Below, in pieces: positions 13,433-25,857 of a stretch of DNA of 64,000 bases (position 1 is its first letter; each line of letters begins with the position of its first letter). The position numbers were made by a program, and so were the translations under genes. The stretch is from Panulirus ornatus (lineage: Eukaryota > Arthropoda > Malacostraca > Decapoda > Palinuridae), in contig NC_092258.1 of the NCBI RefSeq assembly GCF_036320965.1, forward strand, positions 2,032,001-2,096,000, read 5' to 3'. The notes under the pieces are model-generated. The model saw only the letters and a program-made list of their open reading frames with translations. It did no database searches and was not told where the DNA came from.

Positions 13433-13785
13433 GGGCCGCATACCTTCCTTAATCCCCGTCTTTTCCTATATGTTTCTGTGCATGATTCAGGCAGAACTGT
13501 TCCAGTGTGGCCAGAAGTTAGCCAGGCCACTGTCGGTGACCTCACGTTAACGAAAGATTTTCTTTACGAGATTGAACTTGTAAGACTAATATTCCTCCTC
13601 TGAGTATAAATGTCTTGTCTAAAGGCTATATATGCAACGTAAATCATGAATATAAGAAAGTTGAACCGGGCGACTTCCACATAGTCCAGTCAATGATATA
13701 TAGAACTCCAGTGGTCCTTTTACGAGTCCGTTCAAGACCAAGACCATGTAATATAAGTCTGTATCCACCTTCAGTGTTTTTCTAT
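13433..13785 (+). pseudogene. Possible decayed coding stretch in two frames
   Basis: One frame is open at 13433-13600 (includes VPVWPEVSQATVGDLTL) and a second overlaps at 13576-13785 (includes VNHEYKKVEPGDFHIV). A single frameshift would join them. Composition looks protein-like, but no family was recognised, there is no ATG requirement, and open frames of this size occur by chance in the window. Confidence 0.18.
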
Positions 13786-14367
13786 TGATCTTTATTTTGA
13801 TAGCCAGTGAGGTATTACCACGAGAGGCTACCTACCTACGCATGTAAGGCTGCCGAGAAGCGCTCACCGAAGAAAGGGAGAGACAGAGACAGAGAGATGG
13901 CTTCCTCCTTTTTGTTGGATGGGACCAGTGACATTCTACGGTTGACTGGCTACGGCACATTGTAGTCTTTTTTTTTTTCCTGGACGAGTAGAATGTTCGT
14001 GTAGTTCCTCCCGTCACCCGGTCAGGCGACACACAGCTCCGGTGAAGGTACTGCAACACTTGACTGGTCGTGTTGCTACGCTCACTGTTAGTATTGTCAC
14101 GCTGGACACGTTATAACACCTGACGAGTTATGATGACAGGCTCATTATGAGCGCTTGACGGGTTGTGGTACTTGACGGGTTGTTGACACTTGACGGGTTG
14201 ATACCTGGACAACCATGGTTGCTTGACCTACAGATACTTCGAATAGGTCCATAATTTTTTGAGACCATGACTCACCTGGAGGTGATGCCTACTGTTACTT
14301 TATATTGTCAAGAAAGTTGCCAGACTTCAAAATTTGATGTTATTTGTTCAAGAAAACCTCCCGCCAC
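13786..14367. other. No gene; short TTGACGGGTTG repeats
   Basis: GACGGGTTGTTGACACTTGA-like phrases recur four to five times between 14050 and 14215. Confidence 0.45.
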
Positions 14368-14410
14368 CAAGGATCTGACCGTCGTGTTCAAAGGTCATAC
14401 AGTTGCTCTG
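14368..14410. repeat. 21-bp family relic, right arm only
   Basis: About two inverse units remain (CTGACCGTCGTGTTCAAAGG). Confidence 0.5.
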
Positions 14411-14910
14411 GAAAACATGACAGAAGAACGTTAGTGCTGATGTTGTGTGAACAATGTTATATTCGTGTTCACAAGAACATATTAATTCTCCCAACCCCGC
14501 CCCCTTGTCAGTAGGACCTGGCTACTTTTAAAGATGTCGCCACATTTCTCCTTCTCTAACCTCCACTTCCGCTATGCACTGAAGTGTTCCATCAACATTC
14601 ATCATTCATAAGCATATCATCTGGAGTCTGGCAACGTCAGTATTTCTTCCAGACGTTAGTGATGGATGTAGCAACACTGGGAGGGTATAACGAAGACATA
14701 CCCACCCCAGGGTATACTGGAACAAGTTAACTTTCATTATTCTTCTTGCCTCTAACTAATGGTCATTGGAGCGTGGTAAAGTGGTGAAGTAAAGCCATTA
14801 CTCGGTGGGACGGCGGACGCAACAGTAGCTTTTATTGTCTGACTTTCTTGGGTGTCAAGTCACGACCTGTGGCGCTGTGGTGGCAGACCTTCGCTCAGTG
14901 CTTCGTCTGC

Positions 14911-15070
14911 TCTGTACCTGTTATCCTCTGTACCTGCTATCCTCTGTACCTGTTATCCTCTGTACCTGTTATCCATTGTGCCTGTTATTCATTGTACCTG
15001 TTATCCTCTGTACCTCCTATCTACTGTACCTGTTATCCTCTGTACATGTTATCCTCTGTACTTGTTACAG
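14911..15070 (+). repeat. 16-bp minisatellite, ten copies
   Basis: Exactly ten units of TCTGTACCTGTTATCC with a few substitutions and no length change. Confidence 0.95.
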
Positions 15071-15191
15071 AAGATTTTCCCCTCAACATCTCATATAAAA
15101 CGATTATGTTTCCAGGAAGCAAGAATGTCTCAGTCTATAACGGATATTTGTATGTTGTTTGATATACTGATCTGTAACACTCTCTGTAGTG

Positions 15192-15312
<121 letters not shown>

Positions 15313-15385
15313 TGTGTATGTAAAAGGCGGAAAATCCTTTATTCAGTCCTGAACCAAAGTAATAAATCAACTAAATCAAAGGGTT

Positions 15386-15408
15386 GAGAGAGAGAGAGAG
15401 AGAGAGAG
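15386..15408 (+). repeat. (GA)n microsatellite
   Basis: About 11 GA pairs. Confidence 0.95.
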
Positions 15409-15592
15409 TGGACCAGTCAGGTTCTTACGTCCCATCATTATGGTCATCGCTGCTGTCAAATATATATTGTTAATCCCTAAATTCTAATCCAACATTTTCA
15501 TATTCAAGTGTTTGTAAAACGATGAAAAGATTTCGTGTTGGCCAGGGCTAAAACGATCCATCTGTGCCTCTCTTTTCTTCATCGATCTATCA

Positions 15593-15782
15593 GACCCTTG
15601 AGCACGACGGTACGACCCTTGAGCACGACGGTACGACCCTTGAGCACGACGGAACGACCCTTGAGCACGACAGTGCGACCCTTGAGCACGACGGTACGAC
15701 CCTTGAGCACGACGGTACGACCCTTGAACACGACGGTACGACTCCTGAACAACGTTGCAAGCCTTGCGCACGACGGTTGCCC
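15593..15782. repeat. 21-bp family array, left arm only, most homogeneous
   Basis: Eight to nine nearly identical units of TTGAGCACGACGGTACGA plus CCC, in one orientation and with no central region. Open frames in this array read as STTVRPL or LEHDGTT heptapeptides and are spurious. Confidence 0.9.
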
Positions 15783-15789
15783 CTCACAT

Positions 15790-15818
<29 letters not shown>
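15790..15818 (+). repeat. (CA)n microsatellite
   Basis: About 14 CA pairs, directly after the 21-bp array. Confidence 0.95.
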
Positions 15819-15820
<2 letters not shown>

Positions 15821-15959
15821 CCGTCTTACGCTCCGTGACCGAAAGTCCCTCAACGCTTGGCTGGCCGTAATGACTGAGGAAATGTGATCTATCATGACAT
15901 ACACAGTGTGGCTGGGATGACCAACGAGGCGTGACCCTACGTGACCCATGATGTTGTGC

Positions 15960-16134
15960 TACACTGTTTCTACAACTACTGGGCTATAATGCTTCTACAA
16001 CTGCTGTGCTACACTGCCTCTACAACTACTGGGCTACACTGCCTCTACAACTACTGGGCTACACTGCCTCTACAACTACTGGGCTACACTGCCTCTACAA
16101 CTACTGGGCTACACTGCTTCTACAACTACTGGGC
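15960..16134 (+). repeat. 25-bp minisatellite, seven copies
   Basis: Seven exact-length units of TACACTGCCTCTACAACTAC plus TGGGC. Units 3-6 are identical and the first two are diverged, so expansion occurred in the middle. Confidence 0.95.
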
Positions 16135-16943
16135 TACACTTTCAGGTTCCCTTTTGCATCCCCTTCATATACCCTCTATAGGAGAACCACGTGACTCAAT
16201 ACCATGTTCTTTAAAACCGTACATTGCACTATCATTCCTTCATGTACAGTGTACATAAGTAATTCAGTGTAATCTATCCTGCACATGAAAGTACTAAAGT
16301 GTTCATTAGATTCCCAATAAAAGTGCTACAGAGACAATTAACTTCCGTCCCTTGCCCGAGAAGCGCACTTCACACTCCACTGGAAATGCTTGGGATGACT
16401 CCGCCCATCCTGGGGATACGGGGATATGTTCTCGTCTCACATAGTGAAGTGTTTATGGGTTACGGTCAGGTCCCCCACAAGAAAAGTATTCGCAACAAAT
16501 TAACCTCAGAAATAATTAACTTTTTCCTTAAGTAACATAGACTTTTACCCTTCAGTTGCGCTACGTGATATAATCTTATATCCTAACTCAGACGAACTTT
16601 ATCTCAGTCTAATAAAAGTTCATATCTAGAGAAAATGAAGTACTATTTGATCTGCGTTTGATGTTTTGTGAAAGGTCAAGCCCTACCTGAGATAAGCGAG
16701 GCACAGGAACTGAGCGATAAAAGTTCTGGCGTTATAAGAACAAGTAATAACCTCACTACACTACAGATATGTCTCAGTGACTTAGAACACATTTTCACTT
16801 GGTTTCTTTAGTGTATTGACGTACGTTTCTTTGACACATCGGAGGAAACAGGAACTCCATTCGTGTAGATGTTTATTGATGGGGCTTTCCCAACCACTTT
16901 TTAAAGATTGATGTGTGTACAGGATAGTTAATCATTCTTGATT
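16135..16943. other. No gene seen
   Basis: Unique AT-rich sequence, no recognised element. Confidence 0.5.
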
Positions 16944-16956
16944 CACACACACACAC

Positions 16957-17046
<90 letters not shown>
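16944..17046 (+). repeat. (CA)n with CGCA interruptions
   Basis: About 50 CA pairs with three G substitutions. Confidence 0.97.
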
Positions 17047-17047
<1 letters not shown>

Positions 17048-17535
17048 AGCACATAAAATCTCTCCCTCCTTTCCCTGCTGCTGATTGTAACCCAGCCTAC
17101 ATGAAGCACATAGGAAATTTCTAGTCATATTGCCCTTGGGGCGTCCACAAAGGTGAGGACCATGTGGTTTGTAGCACTGTGATTTAGCACCTGAGGCCAG
17201 GAGCAGGGGTGAATTCGGATCCTGTAAGCTTGCTAACCAGTCTCCAAGTAGGTTCATCACTGAATCATACAACGAGATTAGAATTACTGTCAGACGATAA
17301 CTGAATCATTGTACTCTGGGTAACTGTCGAATACTGGAGTATCATGTGTAATAATTTCTTCAGAACTGAGAGAAAAACCAGAAAATCTAAGGCACTTCCC
17401 TGCCACAGTCCAGGGATACGCCTCATCTTTGCTCAGCTCGCTGCTGCTACATTTGTTTTGCCGCCAGTCAGTATTTTATGTGATCTGTGCATTTGATTAA
17501 GCTTCCTGTGGGTTTCCGATCTGTTTCTTTCTTTA

Positions 17536-17650
17536 GATGTCTGTGGTCCTTGACATGAGTGGTCCTTCACTAGACACCTGTGGTCCTTGACATGTGTGGT
17601 CTTTGACATGTATGGTCCTGCACAAGACACCTGTGGTCCTTCACAAGAAA
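17536..17650 (+). repeat. Higher-order TGTGGTCCTTGACATG repeat
   Basis: About seven short GTGGTCCTT units, alternating GACATG and CAC(T/A)AGACACC linkers, so two unit types alternate. Confidence 0.75.
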
Positions 17651-18008
17651 GACAGATCAGGTTATGATATCAAGGGTTGTGGTGTGTAGGGGGTGCTGTT
17701 TGAAGGCCTGGGGCTCAGAACCAGACTGCGCTTTCCAGTCAACCACAGATTAGCCTGAAAAAGAAAAAATCCTCATCAGTTTGTCTATATCCTCAAGATG
17801 TACATCAAAAGTATCTGTTCATTTACTTAGTTTTTGTACAATCGTACAGGTCAGCGTGTTAATTAGCAATAGACAATTTCAATTTGGGTTAATGACATAA
17901 TGCCTAGTTATGCCTCTGGCGATGGAAACCAATAATGAAATGAGAATCTCATTCTTTCTCATCTTTGTATTTGATATAACTATGTAGATAAGATACTTAA
18001 CTTTGTCT

Positions 18009-18202
18009 AGTGGCCAGTGAGTGTGACCAGTGAGAGTGGCCAGTGAGAGTGGCCAGTAAGAGCGGCCAGTAAGAGTGGCCAGTAAGAGTGGCCAGTAAGA
18101 GTGGCCAGTGAGAGTGGCCAGTAAGAGTGGCCAATAGGAGTGGCCAGTGAGAGTGGCCAGTAAGGATGGCCAGTAAGAGTGGCCAGTAAGAGTGGCCAGT
18201 GG
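18009..18202 (+). repeat. 14-bp minisatellite, about 14 copies
   Basis: AGTGGCCAGTAAG/GTGAG A units tandemly repeated with TAAGA and TGAGA variants interspersed. Confidence 0.95.
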
Positions 18203-18643
18203 TGGACTTATATTAAACCAAACGTTTTTTCTCTTTGGTACCTTGACGGGGAAGTGACTTTAAGACAGAGAGCGATGCTCTTGGTGAGCCCCAGGGTTAA
18301 CTCACTAGACAAGTTCCAGTGTTCTGACATACAAAAGACAGTGGAAGATTTGAAATACACTTCCCAGAACAATGAGTAACAAGTTAGAGTCGTTAAAGTG
18401 AAAATAAAGCTAGTCAGATCTCGTCACACGGACATGCGTAGATCGCGGAGGACAAAAGTTGGCTTGACTCACACCTCAGAATAATCGGCTCATCGTGGAT
18501 GGATGCTTGGTCGTCAGGCTGGGAGACCTGAGGTGGTGTGAGGTGGCGCGTTCGACCTCTCTGATGTTCCGTCAGGTCTCGCGCTAGACGAGACGAGACA
18601 GCTGTCGGCGACAGCTTAGGTGGCTGCTGAGTCATATAAAACT
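18203..18643. other. No gene seen
   Basis: Unique sequence; an inverted GTCGGCGACAGC-like GC patch near 18600. No coding family recognised. Confidence 0.45.
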
Positions 18644-18730
18644 TTCATATATCCCCTCCTGACATATCCGCCTTCATATATACCCTCCTGATATATCCGC
18701 CTTCATATATCCCCTCCTGATATATCCGCC
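18644..18730 (+). repeat. 29-bp tandem repeat, three copies
   Basis: Three exact-length units starting TTCATATATCCCCTCCTGA with three differences in all. Confidence 0.93.
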
Positions 18731-18999
18731 GGCATGAACTTGATTATAACACTGATGATTAAGAATCAATTATCTTTATGTTACTTTAGATCGATCTCTT
18801 TTTTCTTCTCCTTGTTTAAGATTCTGTGTTATAATCAAATTCAATTCTTGCTTCACTCTGACCTGACAAAAACATTTGCAGCTGCTTCGCGTGTTCTTGC
18901 ATCGGAAACACTCAGAACACTTTGGCAAATACGTGAAAAATGAGGAAAATCAGACGGCTTAGTACACACGGTGTACACGATAACATCCTACACACACGT

Positions 19000-19740
19000 C
19001 ATATACATCCATGTTGCAATTTTGCAAAGACAAGCGAGACTGTTGCAATGTTCTGTGAGGAGTATTCTTCCTACTATGACTGGATATCACACACTAGTAT
19101 TGGAATTACATCAAGCACAAAAAGATATGTGTTAGCCTTGAAATACAAAGTCACTTTGTGTATTAGTATTTCAGAGTATACTTGTGTTGCAATGTGTTGT
19201 TAAATCTCCAGAATGTAGACTTCGAGTGTTAGTGTTGCAATCCCACATACTTTGTTGATGTTTCATCATTCTTATTCTAGTTTTCTGTTGCAGAGTCTGG
19301 ATGTTAAGCGTCAGTGTTTCATTGTTCAAAAGTCGTCTGTTATTATCGTCATTTCAGTTCTTCAGCGTCCACGTGCTATGTCATTGTGCTACAAAGTCCA
19401 CATATTATGTTCTGAACTCCAGACTTATGTAGCTTCCTTCACATGTTATATGCTTGTGTTGTATCACCCATCTAGAGTGAAGAATTGTTACATCTTCCTC
19501 TTAAAATGTATTAGTTTTGCATCGTCTACTTAGTGTGATATACTTCTGCTTCATCTACCCAGTGTGAGTTAGTTTTGCGTCCTGAACACACTGTGTTTGA
19601 ATCGTCACATCCATTGATCATCCTTGCAACATGCAGCCCACATGCATGTTGAGTGTTTCACTCTGGCCATTCTGTGTGGCAGAGTTTGATTCTTCACGTG
19701 GTTTACTCTCACTGGTTAATTCCAGCCATATTATGGAATA
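19000..19740 (+). repeat. Highly degenerate tandem repeat, period about 37-40 bp
   Basis: Phrases such as TAGTGTTGCA, AGTTTTGCATCGTC and CACATGTTATATG recur through the region at roughly 38-base steps. Divergence is high and limits are approximate. Confidence 0.4.
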
Positions 19741-21179
19741 AAGGTATAACACGATCATGTTACCTGGAAAGAAAATGTTTGACTTTCACGTTTCAGTCAC
19801 ATCCAAACTGATTTACGACCACATTTCATGGATGTAAATCATATCTTATGGTCTTGTACATGACAGAAGTATATCCCTCAGGCACTGACGGATATCTAAA
19901 TACTTTTATGCTCAATTTCCCTTCATAAACCTCTTGTAGCTGTTGGACTTAGCGGCCGAGATTGGACATCTAAACGCTGCTGTAAAATCCAAAGAACTGA
20001 AGCCTTGATAATGTCTGGTATGTGGTGAGAAAGTTGGGCTCGTACTAATCAGTGTCAGAATTACCTAATACAGGTCACGATTTGGACGTGACCACCAGCT
20101 GTACGAGCCAGGAGGGTGCTACCGCAAGGCGGTCATGTTGACCTGTGGCTACCTCGACGTTCCTCCGTCTTTTTGTTTATGTCAAATTTATTTTCAATAA
20201 GAGTGATCAATGTCGAGTAGCTTGATGCTCGATCTGCCTACTACCTGTATGTTTACCTCCCACAGTTGTACGTCTCCTGACCTTATCTGTATGCTTACAG
20301 TGCTACCTGTATGAAGGTCATCCTCGTCTCCATACCTACTGCTCTCACCTGTATATATGCAGTATTCGCCAGTAGAAATGCAGTCCTTCCCTGTATACTT
20401 GCATTTCTTGCCCTTCTCTATGGTTCGCCTGTAGCCTGTATACTAGAACACTTCCACAACACAACAGACCACGTCTTCATAGATTAGCCAACAGTAGTCG
20501 TTCCGCCTCAGATATAATCACCTTCTCCCATCCTGGAATATGACACTAATCACTTTCTCACACCTCCGCCACGATACCTCAAATACGAATTTCGGACTGG
20601 GGAAAAAAAAAAACACGAACCTCATGTATTTTGTATGACATAACTACGCACTCACCCGTAAAGTTATTAAATATCACTACGAGACAAATCACAGCTCTTA
20701 CATGAGGGAGTATCTGGGGTTATTTATTACTGTCATGTTTTGTTTGATGAAAGAGGATCGGGTTTTATGAAGAGCTTCTGAATCCATCTTACTGTGAGGC
20801 GAAATGTTACCATCGGGTCGTTTGGGCAGCTGACGTCTGATGAGCCCAATTACTCTACCTTGGTATATAAAGAAAATATAACATGGCTCCTGGCTGCCTG
20901 CTGGTGAGTCACACTCGTCAGTTACCCAACAGATCAAGCCAGAGTTATTTCCTGCTCGAGTGCTGTTGCTGATCGTATGTTGAGGGATTATTAGGTTCCT
21001 CATTCGTGGCGTAGATGATGATAAACTACTGCTGGACTAAACCAGCCTCGGTAATAGATAGCTTGTTAGGGCTATGGTTTAGTATAGGTTATGATCCACT
21101 TACTCTTTTACAACTCTCATAACTGATGTGAACAGAAGCCCAAACAATATCAACTATTTTACAATATGTAAATAGGCGT

Positions 21180-21181
<2 letters not shown>
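19741..21181. other. No gene; loose CTGTATACTTGC repeats near 20240-20450
   Basis: ACCTGTATGTTTACC and similar phrases recur about eight times. The remainder is unique with an A-run near 20603. Confidence 0.4.

Positions 21182-21264
<83 letters not shown>
21182..21264 (+). repeat. (AT)n microsatellite
   Basis: About 37 TA pairs with a short GTATGTA tail. Confidence 0.97.
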
Positions 21265-21392
21265 AAGTGTCCATATATAGGAGTAAGTTAAGTTTTCTGT
21301 ACAGTGTATGTGTCTTCCGATATATATGTGTATAGAAGACTACATGTACTAATGCTCCTCTGTATTCACCTGGGAATTTGGCTATACATCTG

Positions 21393-21394
<2 letters not shown>

Positions 21395-21442
<48 letters not shown>

Positions 21443-21449
21443 CGTGTGT
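21395..21449 (+). repeat. (GT)n(GC)n microsatellite
   Basis: About 20 GT pairs, then GCGCGCGCGC and GTGTGT: alternating purine-pyrimidine throughout. Confidence 0.97.
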
Positions 21450-21624
21450 CCTCGGTCTTTATGAGTGACGGTAACATAGCCTCAAATGACACATGAGTGG
21501 CCGTAACTCTTGGGCTGGGCGATCTTGAGTGGCACATGACAAGAGGACCGGGCACCCAGCTACGCTGATAAGTTCCACTGGTGAGTCTCCACCACGCCTC
21601 TACAACACCATACTTCACAACCTT

Positions 21625-21775
21625 GTTGGTGGAGCGTGTTGTAGGATGATGGACAGGTGTTGTGGACCTGCTCCAGGCTGTACCATGGTTGTAGACTCAT
21701 GGCCGGGTGTTGTGGACCTGTTCCACAGCTGTGGGCTAGTGGCTGGCTACTGTATCGTAGCCCCAAAACCTGTTC
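21625..21775 (+). repeat. 60-bp tandem duplication
   Basis: GGTGTTGTGGACCTG recurs exactly 60 bases apart, with a diverged partial third copy. Confidence 0.75.
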
Positions 21776-22935
21776 CAGTTGTATCTTTGTTCATTCATAG
21801 ACAGCCTTTGTTCCATAGTACCATGATTCATCAGGGTCGTCAAGTTGTGAAATAGAAAAAACAAGAGGTCAAACGCCTACCATTTTCCTTCTGAAGTAAG
21901 TTTTCATGTAGTATTAATGTCGAGCCCCGGAGGTAGGAAGTCATTATGTTTGTAAAGTGGGATGCATTGCAGACTGTTCAACATTGTCATTAAAATTCCT
22001 TTCGTTATTTCACCAGACATATGAAGAAAAGCACCTGTGAGCTTTTGTTCATGATCACACCGTCAGCATGTTATATCACCTGTCCATATTAAACTTGATA
22101 ACCAATTTGGCTACAACCATCCAGCAAAGATGTGGAGATACCTGAGCACGCTTAAACTTAGATATGTGACTTTAGTATATATTCCCCTATACAGGATACA
22201 TATATTTACATAAACCAGGTATAGTCTATGACTGATTGAGCACGTCCCACGTGAACTTCGGTATATTCAGCCATATACCGCAATTGGCGCTTTTGCATGC
22301 ACATTTTCTGTTAGCGTGAGGTGCATATGTTCTTTGACTTGATCACTTTCGAACTATAAGTACCAAGTGTTCTTTGTCGTGTCTAAGCACAACAATTATT
22401 CCCCTATGTCGGTCATCATCTCTGCCCAACACTTCTTTTTGTTATCTTTAGACTGTTTCCCAGTGAGGCAAGAACCCATCACAGATCTGGTAGATATCCT
22501 CCACAAAATATCTAACTGATCTTCACCGTGAGGAACCCATCAGATCCATCACAAGGAGCCCATCAGAGCCACCACAAGGAACCAGAAATACGGGAATATA
22601 TCAACGGGGACAACGCCCATATATAAACCAGAACTCTTAATGAAAGAACATGACTCCCACTGGGTTTATTGGCCATGAATCACCGCTGGTATTCCATGGT
22701 CGTAAAGCTGAGAGATCGGTGGCCACGCCTGCAGCGGCGACCTACGCGCCGAGCGTGGGTTGTGTGTCACCGGACGGAGGTATGGGGAGGTGTGGGAGGC
22801 AAGGCCATAGTGGAGGGGCGAGAGGGACGGGTGTAGAGGTGTGGACGGGCGTAGCTAGTTAGTGAGGCGTGCATGACCCGCTCCTTGTCACGCCCGGGAA
22901 CAACTTCCTGTGTCGTTAATTTCTGACTTAATCAT

Positions 22936-22938
<3 letters not shown>
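21776..22938. other. No gene seen
   Basis: Unique sequence; short CCCATCAGA(T/G)CCA(T/C)CACAAGGA repeats at 22520-22580. A GC-rich patch at 22700-22850 has no recognisable coding motif. Confidence 0.45.

Positions 22939-23002
<64 letters not shown>
22939..23002 (+). repeat. (CT)n microsatellite
   Basis: About 32 CT pairs. Confidence 0.97.
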
Positions 23003-23007
<5 letters not shown>

Positions 23008-23891
23008 TGCCCGGTTCCCCTCTCTGGCTATATCTTCTGGCGACATGTGTCCCGCTTAGCAGCCTCCCAGTTTAACACAGTCGCGCGTGGCGACTTTTTC
23101 CCCGCCTGAGCCTTATTCTGGCGCGCCCACCGCCTGACTGACTACTTCCAGCGTCTTTTCCTCCTATGACGTGAAACATGACTCAGGTACCTGTGTGGCG
23201 AAACTGTACACGGACGAGTAATCTCGTGTATACAAAACTCCAACTTGCATTTGATATGTAAACAGCCATTTTGATATGTATGCAATATTTTCCCTCGTCT
23301 TCATTTTGTCTTCACTTAACAACCATTATAACCCAGTCATAATGGTGACTGTTTGTTAAGACTTTAAGCAGATAAAGTTTGAAGTATTTCCGAAAAAAGG
23401 TTTAAAACCAAATAATCTGTTTCTTGTGAAAGTGTCACTAATTTCCAGTTTTTTTCTGAACAAAGTTAACCTCATCCCACCACAAATGAAGTCAATTGAT
23501 TAAAATCACCGATTCATTAGTAAGAAACCACTTAATTAGAGAGTAATTTGACTATCTCTCTCTCGTTAAGAGAAAACATGAGATAACATCGTCCAGCAAA
23601 GATTTCTAATTAGACGAAAAAGACGATACAATTAAGGATTGATTACCTGATTAGCGGTACAGTAAGAAGGGAATCATTAGATTGATGTTAATCTTAATTA
23701 GTTCCTTATGTAGAGGTTACTAACACCAGGTTGTTGAACCACCAGGTTGTTCATGATGGTCATCACGATGCCTGGAGCACGGGGTCGAGTCCCTCAGCCA
23801 GACGCTTGAAGAATTTGTTGACACGAGAAGGCTACTTGTGAGGAATGAGGGCCTATATGTAAGGTAATTATACATGAGTCATCAAGTGATA
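23003..23891. other. No gene; AT-rich unique sequence
   Basis: Many TAATTAG and TTGATTA words (homeodomain-type cores) at 23500-23710, without clear periodicity. Confidence 0.4.
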
Positions 23892-23901
23892 TGTGTGTGT
23901 G

Positions 23902-23934
<33 letters not shown>
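23892..23934 (+). repeat. (GT)n microsatellite
   Basis: About 21 GT pairs with one C substitution. Confidence 0.97.
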
Positions 23935-24045
23935 ATTTATAAGTTTTCGTAGAAGCCATTATATGAAAAACATCAACAGATTACTAGTATATCTGCCAGT
24001 AAAACGTATTCCCTCGCGACCAACGTCATCCGGTATCCGTTTCCC

Positions 24046-24150
24046 AAACAACAACAACAACAACAACAACAGCATCATCAACCCCCCCCCCCCCCACACA
24101 CACACAGACACGCGCGCACACACGCGCGCGCACACCACCACCACCACCAC
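24046..24150 (+). repeat. Compound low-complexity tract (AAC, C-run, CA, CG, CCA)
   Basis: (AAC)8, a C14 run, (AC)n, CGCGCG and (CCA)n follow one another. Confidence 0.92.
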
Positions 24151-24686
24151 CCTTGCCATTCGGATCCGCCACGCAGGTCTTGCAATGTTATCCCTACAGG
24201 AGCTCTAGTGTCTGCTCCCCCTTGTGTCTCTCTTACCTCATTAACAAGGATGAGTTGCCACTAAATACCTGCCTACCATATAAAAGCGTAAATATGGCAA
24301 AAAGTTGCCGTGGTGTGGGGAGCCATCCCCGTCACGCCGCTGGATAAGAGACATTGTCCAGACACCATTTGCATATTTACAAGTCCTTATCTTCGGTTTT
24401 AATATCTTTCTATGTTTTATTACCTGCCCAGCCATGCCTCTGGAGGTACGTACGTATGGCCGTGAAATACTCGCAAATGAACTTTTACGTTTGAACGTCA
24501 CAAGTTAGTGTAGACGTCATCAGCAGTTGATCTGATTATCATTAATGGTGGACGAGAACGTCAAAACATGGGTTGTTTTAGGGAGTAATGAGTAAACAAT
24601 ATACAGGATCAGGTTCACTGGGGATTTCTTATTCTGTGGACGTGTCTGATGAAGGGCACGAAATACAGACACCTACAATCTTAACC

Positions 24687-24844
24687 CCTTGAGCACGAAT
24701 GGGACGACCTTGAGCACGACGGGACGACCCTGAGCACAGCAGGACGACCCTTGAACACGACGAAATTATCTTTGGTAAAAGCGATACGGCAAAGACCAGG
24801 TTATCATACCCAGTGGTCGTTCCGTCGTGCTGAAGAGTCGTACA
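24687..24844. repeat. 21-bp foldback element, locus 8 (diverged, both arms)
   Basis: Three to four left-arm units (TTGAGCACGACGGGACGA), a reduced centre with AAGACCAGGTTATCATACCC, then an inverse unit with TCCGTCGTGCTGAAGAG. Confidence 0.75.
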
Positions 24845-24988
24845 GAGCATCTAAGTATAATAAACTATTATACGACGACGCTGGAAAGAAGATAAGGCCT
24901 ATTTTCCAGTCTTAAGCAAGTAGGTAGCGAGCTTCTTCGCAGTTAGCACCAAGGGCTTAGAACTTAACTAGTAGGAGCAATGCTGATC

Positions 24989-25250
24989 ATGCAAAGTTCC
25001 CACAAGATTATATCCCATGACAGAAGGCGTATAGCTCCTCGCCACTCTAGCGCATGCAAAGTTCTCAAGATTATGCCTCTTGATGCCTGACTGATATAGC
25101 TCCTCGCCTCTCGAGCACATGCAAAGTTCCCACAAGATTATATCTCATGATACATGACCGATATAGCTCCTCGCCACTCTGGTTCATGCAAAGTTCCCAC
25201 AAGATTATATCTCTTGATAGTTAGATTGATATGGCTCCTCACCACACTCG
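24989..25250 (+). repeat. 65-67-bp tandem repeat, four copies
   Basis: Copies start ATGCAAAGTTC at 24989, 25054, 25119 and 25186 and share ACAAGATTATATC and TATAGCTCCTCGCCACTC. ATGCAAA resembles an octamer core in each copy. Confidence 0.9.
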
Positions 25251-25426
25251 TTATGTCTCATATATCACTCATACGCTGAAGTTAACTTCTCTCTCATTTC
25301 TCATCTATATGCATCAAGCTCTGCATTATAGAATTATGATGATGGCGTGTTGCACTTTGCCCCGTTTATAGAACAATACAAGATTGTTAACCTGATATAA
25401 AAGCCATCCCCACTGCAAGAATCCAC

Positions 25427-25527
25427 GACCATTGTGTACGACGGCACGACCCTTGAGGATGATAGTACGACCTTAAATTACGACGATACGACCACTGAAC
25501 ACCAGGGTGCGACCCTTAGGTATGATG
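25427..25527. repeat. 21-bp family relic, left arm
   Basis: Four diverged units, for example GTACGACGGCACGACCCTTG, end in TTAGGTATGATG, the start of the central region. Confidence 0.65.
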
Positions 25528-25800
25528 TATAGTAAAGATAATGTAGAACGTACAACATTATCATGAGTTTGGTCTTTACTATACAGGGTGCGACAAAATT
25601 ATACTTTACGGTGATATTTCACTGAAACTTCTTTTCTAAAATCTTAAATTCTTGCTAACATATATCTGAAATGATAGAAATATATCAACAAACACTTTTG
25701 AAGAAATTTGGACATTTTCTTCTTTAGAACAGAAAGCAAATAAACTCCATTGCATTACGTACTGACGCTAATGAACGCAATCTTGCAGAGATCATGAATT

Positions 25801-25801
25801 A

Positions 25802-25832
<31 letters not shown>

Positions 25833-25857
25833 CATTATTATTATTATTATTATTATC
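25801..25857 (+). repeat. (ATT)n microsatellite
   Basis: About 19 ATT units with two ATC interruptions. Confidence 0.96.

Noticed and set aside
18009..18202. Regular short repeats as a possible CRISPR array
   Set aside because: 14-base direct repeats without distinct spacers in a eukaryotic genome; a minisatellite.
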